A stretch of 64,000 bases of DNA, from contig OY292278.1 of assembly GCA_958496175.1 (NCBI GenBank), forward strand, positions 44,702,001 through 44,766,000, in the 5' to 3' direction. Each line of letters begins with the position of its first letter. The first letter of the stretch is position 1. The notes below the pieces were generated by a model that was not told the origin of the DNA, did no database searches, and worked only from the letters and a program-made list of their open reading frames with translations. This document shows, piece after piece, positions 13,005 to 24,059 of the stretch. Made by a program: the position numbers and the translations under genes. Source of the DNA: Sisyra terminalis (Eukaryota; Arthropoda; Insecta; Neuroptera; Sisyridae).

Positions 13005-13519
13005 CGATTTAAGAAGGACATGTGTCTTTTTGAAATTGTCTTAAGAAGTAAATGTAGGGTGACGTGTAAGAGTTGATATAATAATTCCCTATTTTTTTTT
13101 TCTTATCCAGAATCCAGTCAAGGATATCTGCAAAGGACCATCATTGAGGTTGCCATATTGTTTTGCTATTTTCGAAAAAGTTGTCTGCTTAATTATTGGA
13201 ATGGTTGTTGAGCTTTTGATGTATTTTTTGAATTTTCTGCTTCATTGTTGGTCATCATGAGTTTTGGTGTTGTTTATATGCCAAAGAGCATTAATTATTA
13301 ATCGAAGTATTTTTTATTGGAATCTCTGGAGAACCCCAAAATTGTATATTATAAGTCTAGATGAGCTTTAGTATAATCTTGTAGATAAAGAATTTGTTTT
13401 TTGTTGGCAATAAGGAGGGTTTTTCCATCAGCCAATAGATTTCCTAGTATATTTAATTAAGTAGTTTTATAGTGTTTTTATATAAGCTACCTTTCTAGAA
13501 GCATACCCAGAAATTAGGA
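13005..13519 (-). mobile_element. Jockey-type LINE C-terminal fragment (right inverted arm)
   Basis: This is the reverse complement of 11179-11715, with substitutions and small indels. On the minus strand it again carries the LQRFQ-type peptide (near 13318-13340). Together with the satellite piece beyond it (13520-13636) it forms the right arm of an inverted duplication with a ~1.3 kb spacer. Confidence 0.75.
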
Positions 13520-13636
13520 ATAATTGGCACAAAATATACAGAAAGACATATACTTTTGATTGGCATCCTTAAAATTTGTTTTTGAAATTTGACGATTTCG
13601 TGAAAAATCAACGATGATTAGCCCACAGCTTTTTGG
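13520..13636 (-). repeat. Single inverted piece of the 187-bp satellite
   Basis: It reads on the minus strand as the satellite monomer: GATTAGCCCACAGC next to AATCAACGATG, then TTTGACGATTTCGTG and GATTGGCATCCTT, all complements of monomer blocks. It is far from the array but joined to the same LINE position as at 11178/11179. The junction was therefore copied as a unit. Confidence 0.85.
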
Positions 13637-14757
13637 TGTTGTTTATATGCCAAAGAGCATTAATTATTAATCGGAGTATTTTTTATTGGAATCTCTGGAG
13701 AACCCCAAAATTTTATATCATAAGTCCAGATGAGCTTTAGTATAATCTTGTAGATAAAAAGCTTGTTTTTTTGTTAACAATAAGGGTGGTTTTTCCATCA
13801 GCTAATAGATTTTCTAGTATATTTTATTAAGTAGTTTTCTATTCTTTTTATATAAGCTGCCTTTCTAGAAGCATACCCAGAAATTAGCGATGTATTTCTT
13901 TTGGGAAGTTTTGGATCATACATTACTACTAGAAATAAAGTACCTTTACAAGATGGGAATGTAAAGTGAGTGGATTTTCTGGTGTTGATTTTTCCTGGCC
14001 ATTTTCCACGTTGCTATGCTATTCCATCCAAGAAACTCTGGAGCTTTTTGTTAATTTCTTCTGATGTTTCTAGCGTCGCTGAAATTGTAGTGTTTTCGGA
14101 AATGTGGCCATTAGTTCTTCACCATTAATTAGGATATCACTCGTCTATATTAATTATAGCAGGGATACATACTACCCTGAGGAACACTTGCCGTAACCAG
14201 CGTAAACTAGTCCCTACGTTTTTTTACTTTTATCTGATAAAAACAACCCTTCTGATAGTCCGATTATGTTTTCGGATAATCCAAAATCCTCTTTATGATT
14301 TTATAGAAGAATCCTCATTGATTGGAATAACATTTCTTCGGATGCCTGAAAATCATCAAAGAACGCAGTTGAGCTGCTTTATGTGTTTTTTTTTTGTGCA
14401 TTCCTGATGACTTTGGCAATTTTATGGATCTATTTCCGAGTTAAATGTTGAAAAAGCTTTCTTCAAAAATGGATAGTATTCTTGCGGCCTAGTAGGATAA
14501 TTTAATACACTTTGCCCAATACCATTACTAGATTAATGGACCAGTCCAAGCTTCTTCTGAAGTGATTTTCCTGGCTTTTGGATCATTATTTTATGAACCA
14601 TCTTCAACCACTTTGGCACTTCAGATTCTCTATTTTTGGAGTATAAATGAATTAAATACTTCTCCATAACCGTATCTAAATATTTATTTAAACTTATAAA
14701 GTTTTGCCGCCATCTAGGACAAATATTACGCACTATTGTTGAAGCTTTCTGGTACAT
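13635..14757 (-). pseudogene. Degenerate Jockey-type LINE reverse transcriptase
   Basis: On the minus strand the remnant runs from about 14757 down to 13635. In order: PKWLKMVHKIMIQKPGKS (from an open frame at 14757-14533), matching the W-K-x-A-x-I-x-I-x-K-P-G-K start of LINE RT domains; VPQGS at 14185-14171, the conserved RT block before the ADD box; then ISATLETSEEINKKLQSFLDGI-like sequence at about 14090-14025; a KSTHFTF block near 13980-13950 (Jockey elements have K-S-x-H-V-T-F); and LQRFQ near 13700. Many stops and frameshifts separate these blocks, and the catalytic ADD region is not intact. Its last ~250 bp (13635-13888) duplicates 13267-13519, on the other side of the satellite piece. 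No endonuclease domain or 5' end is present. Confidence 0.8.
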
Positions 14758-14759
14758 TA

Positions 14760-15510
14760 TTTTAAAATCTTATTTTTGGTGGAAATATGAAATTTTCTTT
14801 GTAAAACTTCGATTAATTATTCAAATTGGTGGTCTAAGTACAATTTTATATCGTTTATGTTGGTAAAAAATAAGTTTTTATTAAAATTTCAGCAAATAAA
14901 GAAGATTCAATATGTCTAAAATAGAAGAGAAGTGTATGAGTTTGTGCATAGATGGCACTGACATTTAAACTAAATTTACTTACCATTCTAGTCTCTAAAA
15001 TAGTTCATTTTATTGTAATGAAAATATTTAAATTGTTAGTCACTTAAAATTTTTAATAAAATGTGATCAAAATATTTCATTAACTTTATTTTAATTACTA
15101 TTTTTAACTTAAAAGTTAAGGGTAGTTTTTCAAGCTTATGAATTAATTGTTGCATTTTTTTAATTGGTTTTTAATTTTTATGTATATAAGACGGACATTT
15201 TTAAGTTTTAAATGAAAATTCAGAGAATCCAAGAGCAAAAAATTTTTTTTAGACAATAAAGAATAAATCTTTCTTTTTTGTAGCATTACAGCAAAAAAAA
15301 TTGACAATTTAAGTACCAAATAAAAATTTATTAAAAAAAGAGTAATATGAAATATAAATTAAAAATGCAATGAACTCCACGCAAACTTAGTGGCGTCTCT
15401 TTTCATTCGATTTCTCGTTTCAAATCAATAAAATGTATAAAATTAATTATTTCCACCCCAACGTTGTTTCTCGTGAAATAAAATACGCATTTAAAATTAA
15501 CAAAAAAAAA
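14760..15510. other. AT-rich intergenic, nothing seen
   Basis: Upstream flank of the bHLH gene. It is highly AT-rich, with no gene, repeat or clear regulatory motif recognised. Confidence 0.5.
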
Positions 15511-15516
15511 TCATCC

Positions 15517-15997
15517 CTAAGTACTCAATACTACAAAAAGTTTCTCCTCTCGCCAAATATTACCAAGTTTCAAGTACACAATTTGGTAATTGTTCGAAAA
15601 TTGAATTAGAATTTGCCGAGCACTTGCCGAAAATTGTGTTCCGATCCAAACGGTGGTGGCTGTGCCCGTTGCCATGACGACCACATCCCTTTGTTCTCGC
15701 CTGGACGCTAGAGTCGCATTCGGGATGAACAATATAATATATACCTCACCCCAGCGACGCGCATCCCCTCCCGGTAACCATAGGGGTAGCGTAGCAACCG
15801 TTCCCTCCTGAGACTACATCTGTCAATTTTCGCGGATCAGATTTTGGCTGCTGTTAGTCCAGAGTGCGTCCCACAATCCCACAGTCCCGTTTTTTTGTTT
15901 ACATCTTTTTTTTTATCCGTTTCCCCGTTTTTCTATTAAATCAAAATTAATTAATTTCACCAGGAATTTTCATCAAATTTATCAATAAATGTGACTT
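15517..15997 (+). promoter_or_regulatory. Promoter and 5' UTR region of the Oli-like gene
   Basis: A sharp rise in GC content precedes the first coding exon. A TATA-like run (TATAATATATACC, about 15733-15745) lies in it, followed by a GC-rich stretch and ATCAGATT-like initiator candidates near 15835. A possible 5' UTR intron runs from a strong donor GTAAGT at 15998 to an acceptor TTTTAG ending at 16057 (60 bp, a typical insect intron size), leaving a ~32-bp leader before the ATG. The transcription start cannot be fixed from sequence alone. Confidence 0.45.
15668..15681 (-). promoter_or_regulatory. RFX X-box-like site
   Basis: Read on the minus strand this is GTCGTCATGGCAAC, matching the X-box pattern RYYNYY-AT-RRNRAC at every position. 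RFX factors bind such sites in promoters of ciliated sensory neuron genes. It sits about 420 bp before the bHLH start codon. A single 14-bp match is weak evidence on its own. Confidence 0.35.
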
Positions 15998-16089
15998 GTA
16001 AGTGTATTAATCAGTGGTTTTATTTGGATTTTATGTAATGATAGTTCTGGATTTTAGGGTGGGTGGTTGTTTTTTTCGTTGGGATTGAA

Positions 16090-16224
16090 ATGAAATCGTA
16101 TGATTCCTCGTCAGATGATGATGAGGATGTTGGACAAGGGCGTCGAGACGCGGTAGCCATCTCGCGACAAGTTAGTGAAAATATTTGGGGTAGATCGGAT
16201 GCCACTTGGGGGTGGAACACCACC
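16090..16224 (+). CDS. Oli: Oli-like gene, coding exon 1
   Basis: 45 codons from ATG to ACC, then donor GTATGT at 16225. It encodes the acidic N-terminus and the stretch [15 protein letters not shown]. Intron 1 is only 73 bp (16225-16297), and its acceptor is TATTAAAG. Confidence 0.75.
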
Positions 16225-19200
16225 GTATGTATTACTATTTTCTCTGCATAATTAATTCATTTAAAACCATAAATTAATTGTTTTCTTTTTATTAAAGGCG
16301 GCACCGTCTACTAGTATATTACCAGCTTCCAGCTCAAATATGGAACCGGGCGCATTTCCCCATTATCCCACGCATCCGCAATCAAATACTCCGGAACAAG
16401 TTCCCGGACGAAGAACGCCACTTAGTGCGGTGACGTTGGGAGGATTTTATTTTCCTTCGGGATGTTCGTCGGGAATACTTCCGATAAGTAGTAATTCAGT
16501 AACAGATGAAAACCGACCAGCCTCGGTTGGACCGCATGGATCACAACCCCATAGGTTTGAGTCTTGGCTAATATTTACTAAAATTGAATCGGTAGTTGGA
16601 AAAAGGAAATTACTCCATTTAATTCGTTTAGTGGAAAATTGAAAAAAATTGGGTAGACTTTTCAATATTCGATCAATTGAAATAATTTTGATAGAGTCAT
16701 ATAGAGCTTTTTTCTTGAAGATTTTAATTAAATCTACATCCTTTTATTCTACTTTCTTCTATTTGCACTACTTGTAAAATTCAATCCCCAAGCCTTAAGG
16801 AATGATCCAATTTATTTATACTAATTTATAAAATTCTTACGTCTGTTTCTACATTTCGATTTTGAACCCAATTTTAAGGTAAATATTTGTTTCTAGAGGC
16901 CCTTATTCCAAATTTAACATTTTTAAAATTTTTGTCTGTCTGTCTGTCTGTGTGTTCCGATTTAACTAAAGAACGAAACAACCGAATTTAATGAAATTTG
17001 GTATTAAGATACAAAACAATTTTTCACTCACATTAGGTTACTTATCATCCCTAAAAAATAATAAAGGAAGGTATTCCCTAGGGATGAAAATAGAAACTTT
17101 TACTTTAGACAGTAGTGTTATATATCATTGGAAAGGTAATTAAAAGTTAGAAAATAATCTGTAAAAATATTTTTAGTTGAACTGATAAAAAGTACAGTAA
17201 ATTTAATTTAAAGTCTAAACAATTGCCTCTATGAAATATAAACGTTTATATATATAAAACACGTAGTTGATGTTAATAGCATAATGGTTTACGTATCTGA
17301 CATTGTGATTCTCCTAATTATAAAGACGTGGGTTCGAATCTTACAGTAAAATTTTTTTTTTCTTTTACAAAATTGTTGTAAATAAATCCTTAGAGTTGCT
17401 CAATAAGGAAATATTAACGAAAAAAAGTAATAGTAGTAGTAATAATAATAGTAATTTAACTTAAAGTAAATACGTTTTTAAAACCGTATATACTTAAAAT
17501 CCTGTATTTGTATATCCCCTCTGGCTGATGAAATTTTAATATTCGATGTATTCCTTATAAGAAGTAGAAATCTAAAAAGAATTTTTTTTTTGAAAATTCC
17601 TACTCTTAAAGAATAATAGGGGGTGACTAAGTTTGTATGAGAAAATTTAGAGTAAATCACCAATCAAAATTTTGAATTTAATAAATAAATAATTAATTAA
17701 TAATAAGTGTCTGTTTTTGATATATCATGTTAACTACAGCATTTTAAATAACGTCATTTCACTTAATTAGTATGAAAGTTTAGGTAATAGGTACTTATAC
17801 CAAATACCAAAGAGGAAGTTTTTAATTTTTGTTTGTTTTTCGGCAGTTAAACTTTTTAAAACTAATTTTTATGAAGCAATTATTGTGAACTGGAGCAATT
17901 ATTTATTCGGCTGAAAAACATTAAGGGAGCAGTTTTAATCATATATTTCATTATTAATTAAAATATGAAATCTTCCAAACTAACTTTTCTTCGGTATTTA
18001 GAACAATTTGAAAACCAATTATTGTTATTGAAAATAAATAAAAAATTCGAGTTTATTTTCACCCTTTCCACCTATTTCCAACAATTTTGTATGTACAACG
18101 TCCAAATGTCCGAAGTCGAATTGCTTTTTAGTCATGATAATCAAAATAAAGGTCATAATTTTTTTCGTTTAACATTGTATTTTCCAATATTAATGCATAT
18201 TTGTGTCGATGAAATTTGGAAAATGTTTTTCTTATACGATGCAGATATATAATAAGAAAGGGTTTTCGATAATTCCTCCCCTAAAAGAGTGAAAAATTGT
18301 AGCAAAGTTTGTACGGCATTAGGTCTACTAAACAATCAAAATTTCAAATTTCGAAAGTTCGAAATAGTTCGAATAGTTAAATTCGAATAGTTCGAATTAT
18401 TCAAATAATAATTTCTATCACCAAATTAATCAATATCGATAGAAAAGTTTTTTTTTTAGTTATATTCGACTTAAGGGGTTAGGGGTAGTCAGAAGCATGA
18501 AAAAGTTTTTTGGCTAGTAAATTATTTTATTTTGCAAAAGTAAGAATATAGCGTTAATACGTTATGTTTCGACTTGACTTCACGAAAATTTCAAAACAAA
18601 ACAAAATCAATAATTTTAAAATATTTTAATTTTATGTTTTAATAAAAATAATTTAATAAATAATTTTAATTTTATGTTTGTGTGGACCCAGTTTCTCCAG
18701 AAGTCCCTTGTGGTGATCATCACAAATCCTTGGAGAATCATCAAAAATCAATCGGACAGAAAAAAATAGTTTTATTAATAGATAATCTAGTGCCTGATCG
18801 AAGCTTTTTTTTTAAAAAAAAAAATTAACAAAATGACGGCCTCAGGAATTTTTTTTCCGAACTTTCGGGAAAAACCTATAGCTAATTGTTTATAAAAAAA
18901 TCGAAAATCCTTCGATCAGGCACTAGTTTTTCATGTTTTTCAAAAGCTGTATACATTTCATTGAAATCTACCGAACGGTTTTTGAATTACAGGAATAAGT
19001 GATTATTGGAATATTCGAATTCGATTCAACTCGAATAATTCGAAAATTCGAATATTCGCACACCCCAATGAACTACGTTACGCAGACGAAGTCGCGGGGA
19101 TCAGCTAGTTCTAAATAAAATCACTTAAACTCTATACCAATTTTTGTGTATTTTTTTTTCGTTAGTTAACATTTTCCTTTTTTCAGAATTCAACAATCGC

Positions 19201-19685
19201 GATCACCATCCAACATTGCACCATCCAACCAAAACTCCGTTCCGGGAAAAACCAAAACCCGACAAGGAAAATCAGTCCGGTTAAATATAAACGCCCGGGA
19301 GCGACGCCGAATGCACGATTTAAACGATGCCCTCGATGAACTCCGCAGTGTCATCCCCTATGCCCATTCACCATCCGTTCGGAAACTATCAAAAATTGCC
19401 ACCCTTCTTCTGGCCAAAAATTACATTTTAATGCAAGCCAATGCACTCGAAGAACTACGACGACTCATCGCATACCTGCAAGGTACAGCGACGGCCGCTG
19501 GAATTGTAGCCCCGGCCGGATTCGACCTGCAAGGCTTTCCAGCGGCGGCTAAATTCTTGCAACAACAACAAGCCATGCAAAGCTCAGCAGCCGCAGCCGC
19601 GGCTGCCGAGCTTTCCTCCAACTCCACCAATATGCCTCCGAGTGCTTCCGGTGACCTAACCGGAGGTCCGGATCGAACCGCGTAA
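16090..19685 (+). CDS. Oli: Oli-like bHLH transcription factor (BHLHE22/23 family)
   Basis: Joined coding exons are 16090-16224, 16298-16554 and 19187-19685, giving 296 residues. Splice phases are consistent (0 then 2) and all introns are GT-AG. The bHLH domain is residues 163-229: basic region [16 protein letters not shown], helix 1 to [14 protein letters not shown], helix 2 [14 protein letters not shown]. This is the signature of the Olig/Beta3 branch, specifically Drosophila Oli and vertebrate BHLHE22/BHLHE23, not Olig1-3. Such proteins bind E-boxes in the nucleus as dimers and act mostly as neuronal repressors; fly Oli is known from motor neurons. The N-terminus is acidic (DSSSDDDED, residues 5-13). 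The C-terminus has [15 protein letters not shown], then QQQQ and an alanine run near residues 263-271. The ATG at 16090 is the first in-frame ATG after a probable 5' UTR acceptor; an upstream in-frame GTG at 16063 is not a credible start. Family assignment is strong; the exact N-terminus is less certain. Confidence 0.93.
16298..16554 (+). CDS. Oli: Oli-like gene, coding exon 2
   Basis: It begins in phase 0 with codons for [14 protein letters not shown], runs in frame through the Pro/Ser-rich linker ([15 protein letters not shown]) and ends in CATAG before GTTTGA. The last two bases join the first base of exon 3 to make an Arg codon. The frame would stay open to 16642 if the intron were retained, adding 28 unrelated residues. 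Confidence 0.78.
17269..17347 (+). ncRNA. tRNA-like sequence (decayed)
   Basis: A Pol III A box (TAGCATAATGG, 17277-17287) and B box (GGTTCGAATC, 17331-17340) stand 43 bp apart. The T-stem closes only with G-U pairs and no clear acceptor stem or anticodon loop forms. Better read as a tRNA-derived piece of a repeat than a working tRNA. Confidence 0.45.
18790..18923. mobile_element. Small TA-flanked MITE
   Basis: Perfect 17-bp inverted repeats CTAGTGCCTGATCGAAG (18787-18803) and its complement (18910-18926) enclose ~110 bp. TA dinucleotides sit at both outer ends (18788-89 and 18924-25), so a 134-bp element with TA duplication, as in Tc1/mariner-derived MITEs, fits. Confidence 0.65.
19187..19685 (+). 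CDS. Oli: Oli-like gene, coding exon 3 (bHLH and C-terminus)
   Basis: The acceptor is a long pyrimidine tract ending TTTTTTCAG at 19186. The exon opens with IQQSRSPSN, carries the complete bHLH domain and the Ala/Gln-rich tail, and ends at TAA 19683-19685. It is far less AT-rich than all flanking DNA. Keeping the whole bHLH in one exon is consistent with the family. Confidence 0.95.
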
Positions 19686-19774
19686 AATAAGGTATCCAAT
19701 CATAGATCTACAAACTTAAGACAAAATTATAAAAATTGCACAACAATTAGTAAAATTATGTCTTAAGTCGCAAA

Positions 19775-19780
19775 AATAAA
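19775..19780 (+). terminator. Polyadenylation signal candidate for the Oli-like gene
   Basis: The first AATAAA downstream of the stop, about 90 bp into the 3' UTR. Another AATAAA-like run lies near 20128. Which one is used cannot be told from sequence. Confidence 0.4.
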
Positions 19781-20029
19781 AGTCCCTACAGTTTCAAATT
19801 TTGTAGTAGAAACGTTGAAGTTAGTTAACAATATTAGTTATGTACAAAAAAAATAATATTTAAACTATGCTTTTTATGATATAAATCATATGATTTTTTT
19901 TTTTTGATTATACAAATATTTTCCCAAGAGGAAAATATTTAAAAGTGAATAAGCATGTGCCAAATATGATTTAATGTTTAAACTAATTGCTGTGTAGCAA
20001 AAAATCTAGTCAATATACTAATCAATTAT

Positions 20030-22985
20030 TTATATTAGTCGAAAGATTTACTTAAGTATTTAATGGTATTTTACGAGAATTTTATATTAACTATAAGGCA
20101 AACTACTGATGTCACTTTGGTAAAAAAGAATAAATTTTCGATCCTCAAACAACTATCAAACTTTGATAAGTCTTTGAAATTTTTTTGGGTGTTAAATTGT
20201 GTCATATTTTTTAATGGTTCTTCCACATGAAGCCCATTGTTATTGGCTCAAATTTGGGTAAAGTTGTCCACTTAATTGAACCATAATTTGACGTTGTCTA
20301 TCAACGTTAGAAAAGAATCTTTTCAATCCATTTAGGGAGACAAAAACCTTTTGGATTTTCGACCAACATTCCATGGTTCTTCTTCTAAACCATGGCCATT
20401 CTTATTACTGTATTAACCCCCATGTTATCCAGTATATTGGTACTTACGAAGAAGTCATTTAACTTTTTCAATAGGTCCAGAAAATCAAAGTTAAACTTAA
20501 TACTTTTAAGCGAGATTATCATTAAAAATATCAGTTTTCCAAGTATTAAAGTTAGTAAAAGATTTTCTTAAATATATAACAGTATTTTACGAAAATTTTA
20601 TATTTACTTCGGCAAACTACAGATGTCACTTGTTTAAAAAGAATAAATTGTTGATCCTCAAGTAGCTAACTAACTTTAATTATCACGAAATGTAAGACAT
20701 GATTTTTAAGTCTCTGAAAATTTACTCTTGTTTTTTGGGTGATAAAATGTGTCGTATTTTATAATGGTCCTTGCGCATGTAGCCCATTATTTTAGTAAAT
20801 ATTGACTCAAATTTTGGTACAGTTGTCCATTTAATTGGATTATCATTTTTTGCTGTTTATCATCGGATTTTTAGCCATCATGTCAAGGTTCCCTTTCGAA
20901 GTAATGGCCATACCTATTGCTGTATTAATTCCAATATTCTTCAGCATTTTGGCACTTACGAAGAAGTCATTTAAGTCCAGAAAATCAAAGTTAAACATCA
21001 TACTTCAAAGCAAGATTATCATTTAAAATATCGGTTTTCCAATTATTGAAATTAGTCAAAAGATTTACTTAAGAATTTAACGAAAAATAATTATTAACTT
21101 AGGCAAACTACAGATATCACTTGCGTAAGAAGAATGAATTTTTGATTCTTAATTGACTGGAGAACTTTGATAATCATGAAACCCAAGAACTAATTTGGAG
21201 GTCTTCGATAATTTAGCTTTGTTTTTTGGGTGTTAAGTTGAGTCATATTTTTTTCAATGGTCCTTCCACATTAACGGTAAATATTGGCTAAAACTTTTGT
21301 GAAGTTATCCACATTATTGGGCCGTTATTATATATCTATCATCATTTAAAACCAATATCTTTAATCCGTTTTGGAATATTATAACCACTTCTATATTTGG
21401 TCATCATCCCAAGGTTCCCCTTTGAAATTATGGCCGTACTTATTGTTGTATTAATCCCAATATTCACCAGCATATTGGCACTTATGAAGAAGTTATTTGA
21501 CTTCAACATTAGATCAAGAAATCAAAAGTTAAACATCTTACTTTTAAGAAGAATTATCATAAAAAATTATGGTTTGCCAATTATTTGAATAAGTAAAATA
21601 TTTACTAAAGTTTTGCACGGAATTTGGAGAAAATTTTATATTTAGTAAGTACTAAGGTAAACTATAGAATTCACTTGGGTAAAAAGAATGAATTTTCGAT
21701 TCTTTAGTAGGTAACTATCAAACTTTGATTATTACGAAATACAAGATATAATTTGTAAGTCTTTGAAAATTTATAATGTTTTGGTAAATATTTGCTCAAA
21801 CTTTTGTGAAGTTATCCACTTGATTAAATTGATTAAATTTTACGTAGTCTATCAACGTTCGATATTAATATTTTCAATCCATTTAGGAAAATAAAAACCT
21901 CTTGGATTTTCGACCAATATTCCATGGTTTCTCTACTAAACCATGAAAATATTTATTGCTGTATTAATCCCAACATTCACCAGCATATTGATAATTTCGA
22001 AGAAGCCATTTAACTTCATCATTAAGTCCAGAAATTGAATATTTTGTTATCAATATTTTGTTAAGTTGTGGGCTTATGTTGTGGTAAATATTGGCTGTAA
22101 TTTTAGTGAAATTATCCACTTAATTGTACTATTGTTTTACGTTGTCTATCAACGTCCGAAAATAATATTTTCCATCTACTTAGGGAAACAAAAACCTCTA
22201 GAATTTTCGACAAATATTCCATGGTTCCTCTTCAAAGCAATGGCCATACTTAGTGCTGTATTAATTCTAATATTCCTCAGCATATTTGCACCTACGAAGA
22301 AGTCATTTAACTTCAACATTAAGTCCAAAAATCGAAAGTTAAACATCATACTTTAAAGCAATATTATCATAAAAACTATGATTTTTCAATTATTTATATT
22401 AGTACCATATTTACTAAAGTATTGGACGGAATTTAAAGAGATTTTTATATTTACTAAGTACTAGAACGAAAACTAAATTAAGAATGAATTTTCGATTCTT
22501 AAGTAACTATCAAACTTTGATAATCACGAAATACAAGAAGTCATTTGTAAGTCTTAAAAAGTTTAGTTTTTTTTGGATATTAAATTGGGTCGTTTATTTT
22601 ATAATGGTCCTTCCAAATATGGACCAATGTTATAGTAAATATTGACTCAATCTTTCGTGAAGTTGTCCACTTCATTGGACCGTTATTTTACGTTATCTAT
22701 CAACGTTTGAAATTCATCTTTTCAATCCCTTTTGGAATACTAAAACCGCTGGGATTTTCGGTCAACATATGGACCAACATTCCAAGGTTCTTCTTCTAAG
22801 CCATGGCCGTACTTATTGATGTATTAATCGTAATATTCTCCAGCATATTGGCACTTACGAAGAAGTCATCTAACTTCAACAATAGATCCAGAAATCCAAA
22901 GTTAAACATCATACCTTTGAGAAAGATTTTCATAGAAAAATTGATTTTCGACTTAAAGTTTCATCTAAGAAAAATTTTCTTTTAA
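20030..22985 (+). repeat. Tandem repeats (~510-560 bp) with recurrent short ORF
   Basis: About six diverged units follow each other; equivalent points lie near 20391, 20901, 21427, 21940, 22240 and 22800. Each unit has CAAACTACAGAT-like, TTATCAAAC, CACTTAATTG, GACGTTGTCTATCAACGT and CTTACGAAGAAGTCATTTAAC blocks. The last part of each encodes a similar peptide on the plus strand: a hydrophobic segment of the type MAVLIAVLIPIFSSILAL, then TKKSFNF and a basic KLNIIL tail. The frame stays open for 45-60 codons in most units but is cut in the 21940 unit. Some units also hold an 8-bp hairpin CCATGGTT/AACCATGG just before the peptide (20370-20395). It is unclear whether any peptide is made; nothing about the repeat requires it. 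Confidence 0.8.
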
Positions 22986-23039
22986 TGAAATATTTTTCCC
23001 AATTTTCCCCTTTAACAAGGGGAGAGGGGATTATACTTC

Positions 23040-23820
23040 AAAATAAGTAGCAACAATACAAATTTTGTGGATCATTTTGATATCAAAAAGCACCCAAAAA
23101 TATAAAATTTGTACTCCAAAATTTTGAGCTTAATGTTTCAAAAGGCACGTGATTAACTGTACGTGTTTAAGGGTGGTATGTTCAGTATGTAAACTTCCTC
23201 CTGTTAATATGTAGAATAACCAATGACCATCCGTAATGGGTCATATGATAAGAAGAGAAATTGGGAACTGGAAATTTTTTAATTGGAAATCATTCGAATG
23301 TAAAATATTTATTTTTGACTAAACTTAAAAAGATCAGTTATCCATTTTTTATAAAAAAGTTTTGATAAGGGAAGATTCGTAAAATTTCGTAAACAAACCA
23401 GAGGTCATCAATCAGTGGCTCTCTCATTCGATATCAAAAAAGTATGATTTTTTAGCACCGAAAAAAATGGCAGTTTGTACCCCAAAACTTTGAACTTAGT
23501 ATTTCAATAGGGACATGATTAACTGTACATGTTTAAGGGTGGTACGTTCATTAAGTTAACTTCTACCTGTTTATATATTGTGAAAAAATCAATGACCATC
23601 CAAATTGGGCTAAATGGTAAGAGAAGGACTGGGGAACCGAATATTTTTCGATTGGAAATCGATCGAAATTAAAATATCTATTTTAGACTCAGTTAAAAAA
23701 AATTATTTCTCCATTTTTCAAAGAAAAATTTATAAAAGTGAATATATGATATGTAAAGTTTAGTTTACAAACCAGAAGTCATTAAACAGTGGCTATCTTT
23801 TTTTGGAATCTTAAATATTT
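23040..23820 (+). repeat. Two-copy tandem repeat, ~375-bp unit
   Basis: The two copies share ATGATTAACTGTAC(G/A)TGTTTAAG, GGGTGGTA(T/C)GTTCA, CAATGACCATCC and ACAAACCAGA(G/A)GTCAT in the same order, about 375 bp apart (for example 23155 and 23515). Roughly 75-80% identical. No coding capacity seen. Confidence 0.75.
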
Positions 23821-24021
23821 CAATTCGATTTAAAATAATCGAAAAAATCATCTTTCTAGTAGTCATATTTCTTTGTAAATTCGACTCTTCGATCTTGAAA
23901 GTTATTTAAATTAAACTAGTCAATTAAATTAATTAAACCAGTGCTTCTCAAAATATAAATATTTACGACCAAATTTTCAATTATAATTTCAACTAACCAA
24001 GTGTAAATTAGAGGTATGAAC

Positions 24022-24057
24022 AAAATACCAGACAGAAATAATTCTGTCTGGTATTTT
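24022..24057. other. Perfect 16-bp stem hairpin
   Basis: AAAATACCAGACAGAA, loop ATAA, then the exact complement. It lies alone in AT-rich DNA and may be a tiny inverted duplication or the remnant of an element end. Confidence 0.6.
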
Positions 24058-24059
24058 GG

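Larger units (their letters stand above)
16930..19108 (+). mobile_element. Helitron-like insertion in intron 2
   Basis: The 3' end reads ACGAAGTCGCGGGGATCAGCTAG with T following at 19109, the classic insect Helitron terminus (CTAG, host T). The 5' part, near 16935, has the (GTCT)n run followed by TTCCGATTTAACTAAAGAACG and ATGAAATTTGGTATTAAGAT, typical of the start of insect non-autonomous Helitrons. The exact 5' TC end is unclear. There is no helicase frame. The 3' terminus is only 78 bp before the exon 3 acceptor. The element contains a tRNA-like sequence and a small MITE. A 95-codon frame at 17965-18252 has no recognisable domain. Confidence 0.65.

Noticed and set aside
17965..18252. 95-codon ORF in intron 2
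   Set aside because: It lies inside a Helitron-like insertion in very AT-rich DNA, shows no domain, and its composition is like non-coding sequence.
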